Part shown: positions 45,741-55,800 of the stretch, in pieces | Numbering within the stretch: the first letter of the stretch is position 1 | Layout of the letters: every line of letters begins with the position of its first letter | NCBI GenBank assembly: GCA_041689615.1 | Contig: JBDNFW010000063.1 | Coordinates: 1-64,000, forward strand | DNA length: 64,000 nucleotides | Reading direction: 5' to 3' | Source: UBA7359 sp041689615 | GTDB taxonomy: Bacteria; Pseudomonadota; Gammaproteobacteria; Eutrophobiales; Eutrophobiaceae | Notes under the pieces: model-generated | Seen by the model: the letters and a program-made list of their open reading frames with translations, nothing else | Databases searched by the model: none | Told to the model about the DNA's origin: nothing | Program-made: the position numbers and the translations under genes

Positions 45741-46718
45741 ATGTTTATAGGGTTCCATATTCTTAAAAATAATTTGGTGCTTGCACCAATGGCAGGCGTA
45801 ACTGATCAACCGTTCAGGTTGCTTTGTCGCGAACTAGGCGCTGGTCTGGTGATTTCAGAAATGGTGACATCAAATCCAGCGTTATTTCAAAGCAGAAAAA
45901 CGCAGCTTCGTTTAAACCATGTTGGTGAGTCGGAACCAAGAGCCGTGCAGATTGCCGGTGCTGACCCTGAGCAAATGGCAATAGCAGCAGCATTTAATGT
46001 TGAGAATGGCGCGCAAATTATTGATATCAATATGGGCTGCCCAGCTAAAAAGGTGTGTAACTTGATGGCAGGTTCTGCCTTATTGAGAAATGAGCGATTA
46101 GTTGCAGATATTTTGACTTCAGTTGTCAATGCAGTTGATGTCCCGGTCACATTAAAAATCAGGACTGGATGGGATAAAGAGAATCGTAATGCAGTGAATA
46201 TCGCACGAATTGCCGAATCATCTGGTATTCAGGCGCTTACTATTCATGGCAGAACGCGAGCATGTGCATTTGCCGGCGCGGCGGAGCACGAGACAGCAGG
46301 TGAAATAAAAGCAAAAGTGGGAATTCCTGTTATTGCTAATGGCGATATAACCACACCTGAAATTGCAGCAAAAATACTAAAAACATATAGCGTAGATGGA
46401 ATTATGATAGGAAGAGCAGCACAGGGAAATCCATGGATTTTTCGTGAAATAAATCATTATCTAAACACAGGTGAAAAACTTGATTTGCCTGATGCCAATG
46501 AAATTTGTAAAACTTTAATTACGCACGTTTCAAACCTGCATCAATTTTATGGTGAATATCAGGGACTGCGAATTGCCCGTAAACATATCGGCTGGTATTG
46601 CAAACAACAGAACAATGCGAATGCATTTCGTGCACAAATAAATCGTATTGAGTCAGCAAAAGAGCAATTGATTGCATTGAAACATTTTTTTACTGAACAG
46701 CAGGCGCTAGCAGCATGA
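45741..46718 (+). CDS. dusB: tRNA-dihydrouridine synthase DusB
   Basis: The protein has 325 residues. A flavin TIM barrel with LAPMAGVTDQPFRLLCRELG and the catalytic cysteine in INMGCPAKKVCN; tRNA-binding helices are at the C-terminus. It reduces uridine in the tRNA D loop. It overlaps fis by 4 bases (ATGA). A palindrome, GCTTTACATGTAAAAGC (45668-45684), lies in the leader. Confidence 0.95.
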   Translation: MFIGFHILKNNLVLAPMAGVTDQPFRLLCRELGAGLVISEMVTSNPALFQSRKTQLRLNHVGESEPRAVQIAGADPEQMAIAAAFNVENGAQIIDINMGCPAKKVCNLMAGSALLRNERLVADILTSVVNAVDVPVTLKIRTGWDKENRNAVNIARIAESSGIQALTIHGRTRACAFAGAAEHETAGEIKAKVGIPVIANGDITTPEIAAKILKTYSVDGIMIGRAAQGNPWIFREINHYLNTGEKLDLPDANEICKTLITHVSNLHQFYGEYQGLRIARKHIGWYCKQQNNANAFRAQINRIESAKEQLIALKHFFTEQQALAA

Positions 46719-47011
46719 ATAAGACCAAGGTTAGAAAGCAAACCGCTAGTGATCGTGGTGAATCTCCGCAAAAATGTTTGGCAGAAAATGTACAAAGAGC
46801 AATGGAAACTTATTTTGAAGATCTTGATGGTCATCAAGTTAATGATTTACATGCCTTGTTTCTTGAAGAAGTAGAAAAGCCTTTTTTCGATGTTGTTATG
46901 AAACACACACATGGCAACATTACTCATGCAGCACAGCTACTTGGTTTAAATCGTGTCACATTACGAAACCGATTAAAAAAATATGGCCTGGATACAAGGA
47001 TATCTAAATGA
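46715..47011 (+). CDS. fis: Nucleoid-associated regulator Fis
   Basis: The protein has 98 residues. The C-terminal helix-turn-helix NITHAAQLLGLNRVTLRNRLKKYGL is diagnostic of Fis. It bends DNA and activates rRNA and growth genes. It overlaps both dusB and purH by 4 bases, so the three genes are translationally coupled. Confidence 0.94.
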   Translation: MNKTKVRKQTASDRGESPQKCLAENVQRAMETYFEDLDGHQVNDLHALFLEEVEKPFFDVVMKHTHGNITHAAQLLGLNRVTLRNRLKKYGLDTRISK

Positions 47012-48570
47012 CAACAGTTAAACGCGCTTTAGTTAGCGTTTCTGATAAATCTGGTATTGTTGAATTTTGCAAAGAAATAAATAAACTGGGTATAGAAATC
47101 CTCTCCACCGGTGGTACTGCAAAATTATTAGCTGAAAATAATATTAATGTTATTGAGGTATCCGATTACACTGGCTTTCCGGAAATAATGGATGGCCGCG
47201 TTAAAACTTTACATCCAAAAATTCATGGCGGACTTTTAGGTCGTCGTGGAATTGATAATGAAGTAATGCAACAACAGGGCATCGATGAAATTGATTTAGT
47301 AGTAGTTAATCTTTATCCGTTTGAGCAAACAGTCAGCAAACTAGATTGTACTTTCGAAGAAGCGATTGAAAATATCGATATCGGTGGCCCCGCGATGATA
47401 CGTTCCGCGGCCAAGAATCATGCTTCTGTCGCAGTTGTTGTCGACACAGTAGATTACGATACTATATTAAAAGAACTAAAAGAAAATAATAAAAGCGTAA
47501 GTGATGCAACGCGTTTTCGTTTAGCTCAAAAAGTTTTTTCGCATACTGCAAATTACGATGCCAATGTTTCAAACTATCTTGGTGCGCTTAATGATGCTAA
47601 AGAACCGGTTAACTATCCGTTAACCTATTCGACACAGTTTAAAAAACAACAAGAATTACGTTATGGCGAAAACCCTCATCAATCAGCTGCATTTTATGTT
47701 GAGTCTAATCCACCTGCTGGTACGCTAGCAAGTGCGAAACAAATTCAGGGTAAAGAACTTTCTTATAATAATATTAATGATACCGATGCTGCACTAGAAT
47801 GTGTTTTATCGTTTGAAGAAACAGCATGCGTAATAGTTAAACATGCTAACCCTTGTGGTGTTGCGATAGGAAGTTCAGTGCTTGAAGCTTATGAGAGAGC
47901 TTATGCAACTGATCCCACATCTGCCTTTGGCGGTATTATTGCCTTTAATAAAGAACTCGATGTTGAAACGGCAAAAGTCATTGTTGAACGTCAATTTGTA
48001 GAAGTCATTATCGCACCATCAATTGCACCAGAATGTATTGAAATTATCGCGAGTAAAAAAGGCGTGCGTTTGTTAGAAGCCGGTTATCGTCAAAATGCTA
48101 TACAACAACTCAATATGAAACGTGTCAGTGGCGGCTTACTGGTACAAGACAATGATCGAGGCATGATCACCAAAGACAATTTAAAAGTCGTTACCAAGAG
48201 AGCGCCTACTGAACAGGAAATTAATGATCTTGTTTTTGCATGGCATGTTGTTAAGTATGTGAAATCAAATGCCATTATCTATGCGAAGAACAAGCAAACG
48301 ATTGGTATTGGCGCCGGACAGATGAGTCGCGTATATAGTGCACGCATTGCTGCCATTAAAGCAGCTGATGAAAAACTTGAAGTGGCTGGATCAGTCATGG
48401 CTTCTGATGCTTTTTTTCCTTTTAGAGATGGACTTGATTCAGCAGCAGATGTTGGAATCAAAGCCGTTATTCAACCCGGTGGTTCAATGCGAGATGAAGA
48501 AGTTATTGCGGCGGCGGATGAACATGATATCGCCATGGTCTTTACGTCCATCCGCCATTTCCTCCACTGA
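47008..48570 (+). CDS. purH: Bifunctional AICAR transformylase/IMP cyclohydrolase PurH
   Basis: The protein has 520 residues. The N-terminal IMP cyclohydrolase part starts RALVSVSDKSGIVEF and contains DGRVKTLHPKIHGG. The transformylase part has the KHANPCG motif and ends with FTSIRHFLH. It performs the last two steps of IMP synthesis. A strong inverted repeat begins at its stop codon. Confidence 0.97.
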   Translation: MTTVKRALVSVSDKSGIVEFCKEINKLGIEILSTGGTAKLLAENNINVIEVSDYTGFPEIMDGRVKTLHPKIHGGLLGRRGIDNEVMQQQGIDEIDLVVVNLYPFEQTVSKLDCTFEEAIENIDIGGPAMIRSAAKNHASVAVVVDTVDYDTILKELKENNKSVSDATRFRLAQKVFSHTANYDANVSNYLGALNDAKEPVNYPLTYSTQFKKQQELRYGENPHQSAAFYVESNPPAGTLASAKQIQGKELSYNNINDTDAALECVLSFEETACVIVKHANPCGVAIGSSVLEAYERAYATDPTSAFGGIIAFNKELDVETAKVIVERQFVEVIIAPSIAPECIEIIASKKGVRLLEAGYRQNAIQQLNMKRVSGGLLVQDNDRGMITKDNLKVVTKRAPTEQEINDLVFAWHVVKYVKSNAIIYAKNKQTIGIGAGQMSRVYSARIAAIKAADEKLEVAGSVMASDAFFPFRDGLDSAADVGIKAVIQPGGSMRDEEVIAAADEHDIAMVFTSIRHFLH

Positions 48571-48696
48571 TTTTAAGCTGTCAGATTTACGCGGATACTT
48601 CGTTGCTTCCACTTTCTGCGATGCTCATTTACTATAGTAAACTCCGCTTCTCGAAAGCGTCGCGCCTCGTCTGCGCGCAAATCTGACGGCTTAAAA
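48571..48696. repeat. Fold-back element 3 in the purH-purD spacer
   Basis: The outer arms 48571-48593 and 48674-48696 pair over 23 bases with about two mismatches (TTTTAAGC...GATTTACGCG). The interior holds TTTACTATAGTAAA (48628-48641) between CTCA and CTCC, the same module as in elements 1 and 2 with a different stem. It starts on the first base after the purH stop. Confidence 0.85.
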
Positions 48697-48730
48697 TATT
48701 TATTTAAATACGTATAAATAAGAATCTCAT

Positions 48731-50014
48731 ATGAAGATATTAGTTGTCGGTGGCGGTGGTCGTGAACATGCTTTGGCTTGGAAGGCAGCTCAGTCTGATC
48801 AAGTTGAAATAGTTTATGTTGCACCCGGTAATGCAGGTACCACGACGGAAAATAAATTAGAAAACATTGCTATTGCTGCAGAAGATATTAATGCGCTTAA
48901 AGCATTCGCTGAAAAAGAAGATATTGATCTCACTATTATTGGTCCTGAAGCGCCATTAGTTGCTGGCATCGTCGATGAATTTCAACAAGCAGGGCTTGTC
49001 TGTTTTGGTCCTACAAAAGCCGGCGCTATTCTTGAAGGTTCTAAATCATTCAGTAAAGATTTTTTAAAACGCCATAATATTCCGACTGCAGAATATGATG
49101 TATTTACCGAAGTTACTCCTGCAATTGAATATATAAAATCAAAATCAATTCCTATTGTTATCAAAGCTGATGGTTTAGCTGCGGGCAAAGGTGTTGTGAT
49201 TGCAACGACTGAAGAAGAAGCAATTAATTCAGTTAATGAGATGTTGGCGGGAAACAAATTTGGTGAAGCCGGTCATCGCGTTGTTATTGAAGAGTTTATG
49301 CAAGGTGAAGAAGCTAGCTTCATTGTTATGTCCGATGGTGAACATATTTTGCCATTAGCCAGTTCTCAAGATCATAAAGCACGTGATGAAGGTGATAAAG
49401 GTCCGAACACTGGCGGTATGGGTGCGTATTCTCCGGCACCGGTTGTTGATGCAGCAATGCATGATCGCATTATGAATGAAGTGATTATGCCCACCATAAA
49501 AGGTATGGCGAGTGAAGATAGAACCTATACCGGTTTTCTTTATGCAGGTGTAATGATTACTAAAGACGGCTCACCAAAAGTATTGGAATTTAATTGTCGC
49601 TTCGGTGATCCGGAAACGCAACCGATCATGATGCGTTTAAAAAGCGATCTGGTTTCATTATGTCTCGCCGCAACGAATAAAACATTAGATCAATCTACTG
49701 CCGAATGGGACGAACGGGCTGCTCTAGGTATTGTTACTGCATCAAAAGGTTATCCAGAAAGCTCAAGTAAAGGCGATGTTATTAAAGGACTGGATTATGA
49801 CTTTTCTGAAAATGTAAAAGTTTTTCATGCGGGTACTGCAAATAATAATGATGACATAGTGACCGCTGGCGGTCGTGTGTTATGCGTAACAGGTTTAGGT
49901 GACTCAGTAACAAAAGCACAACAGGAAGCCTACCAGGCACTAAAACAGATTAATTATGAAGGCATGTTCTACAGAAAGGATATTGGATATAGAGCTGTAA
50001 AACGAGAAGAGTAG
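48731..50014 (+). CDS. purD: Phosphoribosylamine-glycine ligase
   Basis: The protein has 427 residues. The N-terminus MKILVVGGGGREHALAWK, the ATP-grasp loops IVIKADGLAAGKGVV and the later KVLEFNCRFGDPETQ are complete. It makes glycinamide ribonucleotide in purine synthesis. It is downstream of purH across fold-back element 3 and convergent with arsC. Confidence 0.97.
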   Translation: MKILVVGGGGREHALAWKAAQSDQVEIVYVAPGNAGTTTENKLENIAIAAEDINALKAFAEKEDIDLTIIGPEAPLVAGIVDEFQQAGLVCFGPTKAGAILEGSKSFSKDFLKRHNIPTAEYDVFTEVTPAIEYIKSKSIPIVIKADGLAAGKGVVIATTEEEAINSVNEMLAGNKFGEAGHRVVIEEFMQGEEASFIVMSDGEHILPLASSQDHKARDEGDKGPNTGGMGAYSPAPVVDAAMHDRIMNEVIMPTIKGMASEDRTYTGFLYAGVMITKDGSPKVLEFNCRFGDPETQPIMMRLKSDLVSLCLAATNKTLDQSTAEWDERAALGIVTASKGYPESSSKGDVIKGLDYDFSENVKVFHAGTANNNDDIVTAGGRVLCVTGLGDSVTKAQQEAYQALKQINYEGMFYRKDIGYRAVKREE

Positions 50015-50024
50015 TTTATTAACA

Positions 50025-50534
50025 TTAAGCTTGTTCCGGTAAAGACTTGCCAATTTCATCAAGTTTTTTCTGTAACGATAATTTATCAAGTTTATCTAGC
50101 GGTAAACTGGTAAATATTTTCAGTCGATAATCAAGTTCCAAAAATGCTTTTTGAAATAATTGTCGTTGTTTATCATCACTCAATTCGGGTTTATCAGGAT
50201 CTTCAATTCCCCAGTGTGCTGAAATTGGTTGCCCAGGCCAAATCGGACATACTTCATTTGCGGCATTGTCACAAACGGTAAAAATAAAATCCATTTTTGG
50301 ATCATCATCTCTCTCAAATTCTTCCCAACTTTTACTTCTAAAAGAATCTGGATCAAAGTTGTTAGCTTTCAATATTTCGATAGCAAAAGGATTGACGCGT
50401 CCTTTTGGCATACTACCGGCGCTATAAGCATTATATTGATTTGCGCCCCGACGTTGCAACAGTGCTTCAGCCATGATGCTGCGCGCAGAGTTACCGGTAC
50501 ATAAAAATAGTACATTAAGTTTTTCTTTGGACAT
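50025..50534 (-). CDS. arsC: Arsenate reductase, thioredoxin-coupled LMW-phosphatase type
   Basis: The protein has 169 residues. The P-loop FLCTGNSARSIMAEALL carries the nucleophilic cysteine, and two more redox cysteines lie in FTVCDNAANEVCPIW. That is the ArsC class related to low-molecular-weight tyrosine phosphatases. It reduces arsenate to arsenite for export. It is divergent from arsR across a palindromic operator. Confidence 0.92.
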   Translation of the reverse strand: MSKEKLNVLFLCTGNSARSIMAEALLQRRGANQYNAYSAGSMPKGRVNPFAIEILKANNFDPDSFRSKSWEEFERDDDPKMDFIFTVCDNAANEVCPIWPGQPISAHWGIEDPDKPELSDDKQRQLFQKAFLELDYRLKIFTSLPLDKLDKLSLQKKLDEIGKSLPEQA

Positions 50535-50567
50535 GATAATGCTCCAACATAATTAATACTGCATAAT

Positions 50568-50603
50568 ATATATGGTTGACCATATATACGTCTAGGCGTA
50601 TAT
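50568..50603. promoter_or_regulatory. Tandem palindromes, probable ArsR operators
   Basis: ATATATGG-TTGA-CCATATAT (50568-50587) is a perfect inverted repeat. An overlapping second one, ATATACG...CGTATAT, spans 50584-50603, ending 7 bases before the arsR start. The pair sits between divergent arsC and arsR, which would let one repressor control both directions. Confidence 0.7.
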
Positions 50604-50610
50604 TTCTAAT

Positions 50611-50964
50611 ATGCTTATGACACCTGAAATATTATTAAAATCATTATCCGATCAAACTCGTTTGCGTAGTTTGATGTTGTTAATGAAAGAGGGAGAGCTT
50701 TGTGTTTGTGAATTGACACATGCATTGGATCTAATTCAACCCAAAATATCTCGTCATCTGGCTTCATTAAGAGATATGCAGGTTGTAATCGATAGACGTG
50801 CAGGTCAATGGATTTATTACAGCATTAATTCAGACTTACCGTCATGGGCAAAAGAGTTGTTACAAGCAACGTTGAAGGGAAGTCTGAACGAAAAACAATA
50901 TAAAGCTGATCTGAAAAAATTGAAAAGTATGTCCAATCGTCCGGAAAATAGAATCTGCGCATAA
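50611..50964 (+). CDS. arsR: ArsR-family arsenite-responsive repressor
   Basis: The protein has 117 residues. A winged helix with the metal-site pair Cys31 and Cys33 in ELCVCELTHALD, which also begins the DNA-reading helix (LIQPKISRHLASLRDM). Arsenite binding at such a pair releases DNA. A second ATG two codons in is an equally good start. It is followed by the arsenite pump gene after 25 bases. Confidence 0.92.
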   Translation: MLMTPEILLKSLSDQTRLRSLMLLMKEGELCVCELTHALDLIQPKISRHLASLRDMQVVIDRRAGQWIYYSINSDLPSWAKELLQATLKGSLNEKQYKADLKKLKSMSNRPENRICA

Positions 50965-50989
50965 AGATAATCTAGTACGAGTAAATCAT

Positions 50990-52159
50990 ATGACTGAAAA
51001 GAAACATAACATGGGTGTATTTGAACGTTATCTAACTCTCTGGGTTGGTCTATGCATCATCCTTGGAATTCTATTAGGACAATTCGCTCCTGAATTTGCC
51101 AAAACTCTGGATGGCATGAGTATCACGATTAATGGTGATCCAATCATTTCCATTCCTATCGCTATCTGTTTATTTTTCATGATGTATCCGATCATGGTGA
51201 AAATAGATTTTGCAGAAGTAGTTAAAGCAGGTAAGAGTATAAAGCCGGTTGGATTAACTTTATTTGTTAACTGGGCGATTAAACCTTTTACTATGTACCT
51301 CATTGCCTATGTGTTTCTAGGTGTATTATTTAAAGGATTAATCGGTGTCGAAGCATTGGACTATGTGAAGATGCCGTTTGGTTTAGATTTACCGCTTGAT
51401 GCTGAATACGGTTCCGGAACAGTAGTAATGCAAGATGGCGTCAAGATGCTAGCAGTACCACTTTGGCGTAGTTATCTGGCGGGTTGTATATTGTTAGGCA
51501 TTGCACCATGTACAGCAATGGTTCTGGTATGGGGTTATTTGGCCAAAGGTAATGATGGTCATACACTAGTGATGGTAGCGATTAATTCATTAGTCATGCT
51601 GGTTCTATTTGGTGTGCTAGGTGGTTTCTTACTCGGTGTTGGTAAGCTCCCTGTTCCCTGGCAAGCATTACTTCTATCAATTGGTTTTTATGTCGCACTA
51701 CCTCTCGTTGCGGGTTTCTTCTCAAGAAAATGGATTATCGCTAATAAAGGACAAGACTGGTTTGAGGAAAAGTTTTTGCACCTGCTTACGCCAGTGACCA
51801 TCACGGCATTATTATTAACATTGATATTACTCTTCTCTTTTAAAGGTGACGTCATTATTGCTAATCCTTTAACGATTCTATGGATAGCAATCCCGTTATT
51901 CATTCAGACGATTTTTATTTTCGCTATTACATATAGTCTCGCTCGTTTCATGAATTTCTCATATGAAAATGCTGCGCCAACCGCAATGATCGGCGCGTCT
52001 AATCATTTTGAAGTTGCTATAGCGACGGCTGTCATGCTGTTTGGTTTATCTTCTGGTGCGGCACTCGCTACAGTGGTTGGTGTTTTGATCGAAGTACCGT
52101 TAATGCTTGGATTAGTCTCATTTTGTAAAAAGACAAAAGGATGGTTTTCAAACAATTGA
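50990..52159 (+). CDS. acr3: Arsenite efflux transporter, ACR3 family
   Basis: The protein has 389 residues and about ten membrane segments. It starts in the family style (FERYLTLWVGLCIILGILLG). It has the conserved cysteine in GCILLGIAPCTAMVLVWGYLAKG and the motif AIGASNHFEVAIA-like stretch near the C-terminus. It exports arsenite using the proton gradient. With arsR and arsC it makes a minimal resistance set. Confidence 0.93.
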   Translation: MTEKKHNMGVFERYLTLWVGLCIILGILLGQFAPEFAKTLDGMSITINGDPIISIPIAICLFFMMYPIMVKIDFAEVVKAGKSIKPVGLTLFVNWAIKPFTMYLIAYVFLGVLFKGLIGVEALDYVKMPFGLDLPLDAEYGSGTVVMQDGVKMLAVPLWRSYLAGCILLGIAPCTAMVLVWGYLAKGNDGHTLVMVAINSLVMLVLFGVLGGFLLGVGKLPVPWQALLLSIGFYVALPLVAGFFSRKWIIANKGQDWFEEKFLHLLTPVTITALLLTLILLFSFKGDVIIANPLTILWIAIPLFIQTIFIFAITYSLARFMNFSYENAAPTAMIGASNHFEVAIATAVMLFGLSSGAALATVVGVLIEVPLMLGLVSFCKKTKGWFSNN

Positions 52160-52334
52160 ATATCAGAAGCCAGGTTATTAAATAGCAAAATAATGCTGTT
52201 AAAAATCTCATAGAATGAGCTTGTGAACCAATCCTCACTTCTAAAGATTATCAATGATCTGTGAACTAGGGCACATATTAGCCTGGTCTATAAATGCTAG
52301 AATAACCTTATATAAATAACAATTCTGAAAACTG

Positions 52335-53192
52335 ATGTTACAAAGATTTTTTACGCATCCCATTGAATTAACGATCAATCATAAATCGGTCATGTTTAAT
52401 TCAGTTGAAGACTTTGAATTTGCGCTTGATGCGAGAACGGCTATTCCGTTAGACAAAATCACCAACGCGGTAAAAGCTTCACTACAAGAATTACGACAAG
52501 AAGCAGAAGCGATTGCTGTTGCTGCAAAGACACTTTCAAATTTGATGAGTCAGTCTCCAGAAACTTCCAGTGGCATCACCATGCGTTTGAAATCAACCGA
52601 CTGCTCGGTCTTTTCTAAAGATAATGGTTGGCGTGACATTATCAACGGACTTAATAACGATGAATCTTTTGAGTCGTGTAAATATAAACAAGTCGCGCTA
52701 AAAACATATTTACGCTATTTATCAAACCGTTTGGGAATGATTAAATCAATACAGGTCGAGCTGGAAAAGCACAATGATGTAAAAGATGAAAGCTTAAGTC
52801 TTGCCCAAGCGAGAACAGGTTCTTTTGATGTGAACGAAGAACTGGATCCGACAGTTCATGAATCCAGATCAGGTATGACGAAATTGCCAAAAGGCAAATC
52901 CATCATGTTTGATGTTAAACAAGGTGACAGGATAGAACTCATTCTAGCAAAATATGAATGTAAACTACTTGTTGGAAAGGACATCATGTTTATTGATAGT
53001 AATGGTGTTAAATACCCAATAAATATGGGCAATAACAAAGTGGGTAGAGGACATGGTTGTTCGGTGAAATTTACCAGTGATACGCACGAAATATCCAGAA
53101 TTCATATGACGATTGTTAACCATAATGACAAAAACCTGGAATTAACCGATTTATCGACTCACGGAACATATTACCGACACATCCCAGCTTAG
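52335..53192 (+). CDS. FHA-domain protein with a helical N-terminus
   Basis: The protein has 285 residues. The first 160 are helical with a heptad-like stretch (about 45-70) and no known motif. The C-terminal 85 form a forkhead-associated domain: VGRGHGCSVKF, EISRIHMTI and LTDLSTHGTYY in the usual order. Such domains bind phosphothreonine, but no kinase is nearby. It appears to be a lone gene. Confidence 0.75.
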   Translation: MLQRFFTHPIELTINHKSVMFNSVEDFEFALDARTAIPLDKITNAVKASLQELRQEAEAIAVAAKTLSNLMSQSPETSSGITMRLKSTDCSVFSKDNGWRDIINGLNNDESFESCKYKQVALKTYLRYLSNRLGMIKSIQVELEKHNDVKDESLSLAQARTGSFDVNEELDPTVHESRSGMTKLPKGKSIMFDVKQGDRIELILAKYECKLLVGKDIMFIDSNGVKYPINMGNNKVGRGHGCSVKFTSDTHEISRIHMTIVNHNDKNLELTDLSTHGTYYRHIPA

Positions 53193-53345
53193 GCTTATTT
53201 ACCAGATCTTGATTGATTTTTGGCTTGTATCAGGCCGGTAAGTCCGTATACTTCCCCGCCTCTCGTTTTCCAGTAAATCGGTTATACTCTTTAAAACTGG
53301 TCTCAAACCAGAGCAACCCTGTCCATATTTAAAGGTATTTCTCCC

Positions 53346-55154
53346 ATGAGTAACTCTGACCCGTCAATACTGTCTTTCGACGATCTATCGCTTTCTGAAT
53401 CGGTTATGAAGGCAGTCAAAAAAGTCGGTTATGAAACACCGACTCCGATTCAGGCTGAAATTATTCCTCATGTATTAAATGGACGAGATGTTATTGGGCA
53501 GGCTCAAACGGGCACTGGTAAGACAGCAGCTTTTGCTTTGCCATTATTATCAAAAATCGACCTTAAAATAGCGACACCACAAGTTCTGGTTTTGGCACCT
53601 ACTCGCGAACTGGCTATTCAGGTTGCTGAAGCATTCCAACAATATGCTGGTTTTTTGAAAGGCTTCCATGTTTTACCTATTTATGGTGGGCAGGAATACG
53701 GCGTGCAGTTGCGCCAATTGAAACGCGGTGTGCATGTTGTAGTTGGTACGCCGGGACGTGTTATGGATCATATGCGTCGCGGGACTTTGAAACTGGATAA
53801 ATTAACTTGTCTGGTTTTGGATGAAGCTGATGAAATGTTACGTATGGGTTTTATTGATGATGTCGAATGGGTGCTCGAACAATTACCAACGAAACGCCAG
53901 ATCGCATTATTTTCCGCAACGATGCCAACAGCGATTCGTAAGATATCCCAAAAGTATTTGAAGAACCCTGAACAAATAACAATAAAAACAAAAAGCATTA
54001 CGGCAGATACGATTAAACAACGTTATATGATGGTTAATGGCCGACAAAAACTGGAAGCTTTAACAACCATTCTTGAAAGCATGACGTTCAATGCAATTCT
54101 TATTTTTGTACGGACTAAAGTTGAAACAATTGAACTGGCTGAAAAATTAGCAGCGCGTGGTTATGCATGTACGGCATTGAATGGTGATATTACACAAAGG
54201 ACACGTGAACTAACGATTCAACGCTTGAAAGCGGGCAAGATCGATATGTTAATTGCAACTGATGTCGCAGCGCGCGGACTTGATGTTGAAAGAATCAGCC
54301 ATGTTATTAACTATGATATTCCAAGTGATCCGGAAGCTTATACACATCGTATTGGCCGAACAGGAAGAGCAGGTCGTGAAGGCGAAGCTATTCTATTTGT
54401 AACAAATCGTGAACAACGTTTATTGGGTATAATAGAAAGAGTGACCGGCAAAAAAATTGAACGTATGCATATGCCAACGGCAGAGACAATCAATCAGGAT
54501 CGCATTCAACGCTTCAAACAAAAAATTAGCGATACTCTTGAGAATGAAGACATTAAATTATTTCGTACAATCATTGAAGAGTATCAAGCTGAATCAGATC
54601 GTTCACCAACAGAAGTAGCAGCAGCATTAGCGAAAATATCTCAGGGTAATGAACCTTTCTTTGTTAAACCAATGCGAGAAGAGAAAAGTGAGCGATCACG
54701 TAATAATGATCGGCCGCGTAATAAAGAAAATCCTCGCAATAGAGAAAGAACGCCGCGTAACAGCGATAAAGAAAGACGTCCTAGAGAATCAAGACCTGAT
54801 AGAGATATGGAACGTTTTCGTATCGAAGTGGGTAATGAACATGAGGTAAAGGTAAATAATATTGTTGGTGCTATTGCCAATGAAGCCGGTGTTGATAGTC
54901 AATACATCAAGAATGTAACGATTCATGATAAGTATTCAACAGTGGATCTACCTATGGGTATGCCAAGAGAATTGTTTCGTGACTTAAAGAAAGTTTGGGT
55001 TGCCAAACAGCAGTTGAATATTTCACGCATGGGTGAGAAGAGCGAAGTTTCAGATAAACCGCAGAAACCCAAAGAAAGAAAAACCGGAGCTGAAAAAAGA
55101 AAACGGGCTAAAGGCGAACAGAAACGAGCACGTAAACCTAAACCTTCCAGTTAA
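53346..55154 (+). CDS. deaD: DEAD-box RNA helicase DeaD/CsdA
   Basis: The protein has 602 residues. The helicase motifs are complete: AQTGTGKTAAF, PTRELAIQ, VLDEADEML, SATMP and HRIGRTGRAGREG. After an Arg/Glu/Asn-rich linker (about 435-480) comes a DbpA-type RNA-binding domain (IVGAIANEAGVDSQYIKNV), then a basic tail. It unwinds RNA in ribosome assembly and cold adaptation. It overlaps convergent hisH by 17 bases. Confidence 0.95.
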   Translation: MSNSDPSILSFDDLSLSESVMKAVKKVGYETPTPIQAEIIPHVLNGRDVIGQAQTGTGKTAAFALPLLSKIDLKIATPQVLVLAPTRELAIQVAEAFQQYAGFLKGFHVLPIYGGQEYGVQLRQLKRGVHVVVGTPGRVMDHMRRGTLKLDKLTCLVLDEADEMLRMGFIDDVEWVLEQLPTKRQIALFSATMPTAIRKISQKYLKNPEQITIKTKSITADTIKQRYMMVNGRQKLEALTTILESMTFNAILIFVRTKVETIELAEKLAARGYACTALNGDITQRTRELTIQRLKAGKIDMLIATDVAARGLDVERISHVINYDIPSDPEAYTHRIGRTGRAGREGEAILFVTNREQRLLGIIERVTGKKIERMHMPTAETINQDRIQRFKQKISDTLENEDIKLFRTIIEEYQAESDRSPTEVAAALAKISQGNEPFFVKPMREEKSERSRNNDRPRNKENPRNRERTPRNSDKERRPRESRPDRDMERFRIEVGNEHEVKVNNIVGAIANEAGVDSQYIKNVTIHDKYSTVDLPMGMPRELFRDLKKVWVAKQQLNISRMGEKSEVSDKPQKPKERKTGAEKRKRAKGEQKRARKPKPSS

Positions 55155-55779
55155 TAAAGTTTTTTAATAAAGCCAAACCCGCATGTTGGCTTTTTTCCGG
55201 ATGAAATTGAGTTGCGAATAAATTGTCGCGTGCGGCAGCAGAAGTGTAGCGAATAATATAATCAGTACTACCTGCTATATCCGATTCCAGTTCTGGTTTG
55301 ACATAGTAGCTGTGAACAAAATAAAAACGGCTACCATCTTCTATATCTTTCCATAAAGGATGTGCTTTGGTTTGGTAAACCTGATTCCAGCCCATAGACG
55401 GAATTTTGTATGCATTGCCTTCTTCATCTTTGGCATTAGCTTCAAAACGAATAACATTACCGGGCAAAATACCTAAACCTTTTACGCCACCATCTTCATC
55501 GCTATGATCCATTAGTGATTGCAAACCGAGACAGATGCCGAGAAAAGGTTTATTCAAAATACATTCACGTATGACGTCATCCAGTTCCTGTTTTTTCAGG
55601 TTGACCATACATTGACCCATCGCACCCTGACCGGGAAAGACAACTTTATCTGCTTTTAGAATAGTTTCTGCATTATTACTGACAGTGATCGTGTGATCAC
55701 TGTTAGCAACAGTTTCAAGTGCTTTGGCAACAGAGCGAAGATTACTGCTACCGTAATCAAGAACAACGATTTTAGACAT
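55138..55779 (-). CDS. hisH: Imidazole glycerol phosphate synthase glutaminase subunit HisH
   Basis: The protein has 213 residues. A class I glutamine amidotransferase with FPGQGAMGQC, the nucleophilic cysteine in FLGICLGLQSL, and the His-Glu pair in QFHPEKSQ. It feeds ammonia to HisF. It follows hisB by 21 bases. Neither hisA nor hisF follows; deaD lies there instead. Confidence 0.95.
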   Translation of the reverse strand: MSKIVVLDYGSSNLRSVAKALETVANSDHTITVSNNAETILKADKVVFPGQGAMGQCMVNLKKQELDDVIRECILNKPFLGICLGLQSLMDHSDEDGGVKGLGILPGNVIRFEANAKDEEGNAYKIPSMGWNQVYQTKAHPLWKDIEDGSRFYFVHSYYVKPELESDIAGSTDYIIRYTSAAARDNLFATQFHPEKSQHAGLALLKNFINWKV

Positions 55780-55800
55780 AACGAATTTCTAAGTGATAAT

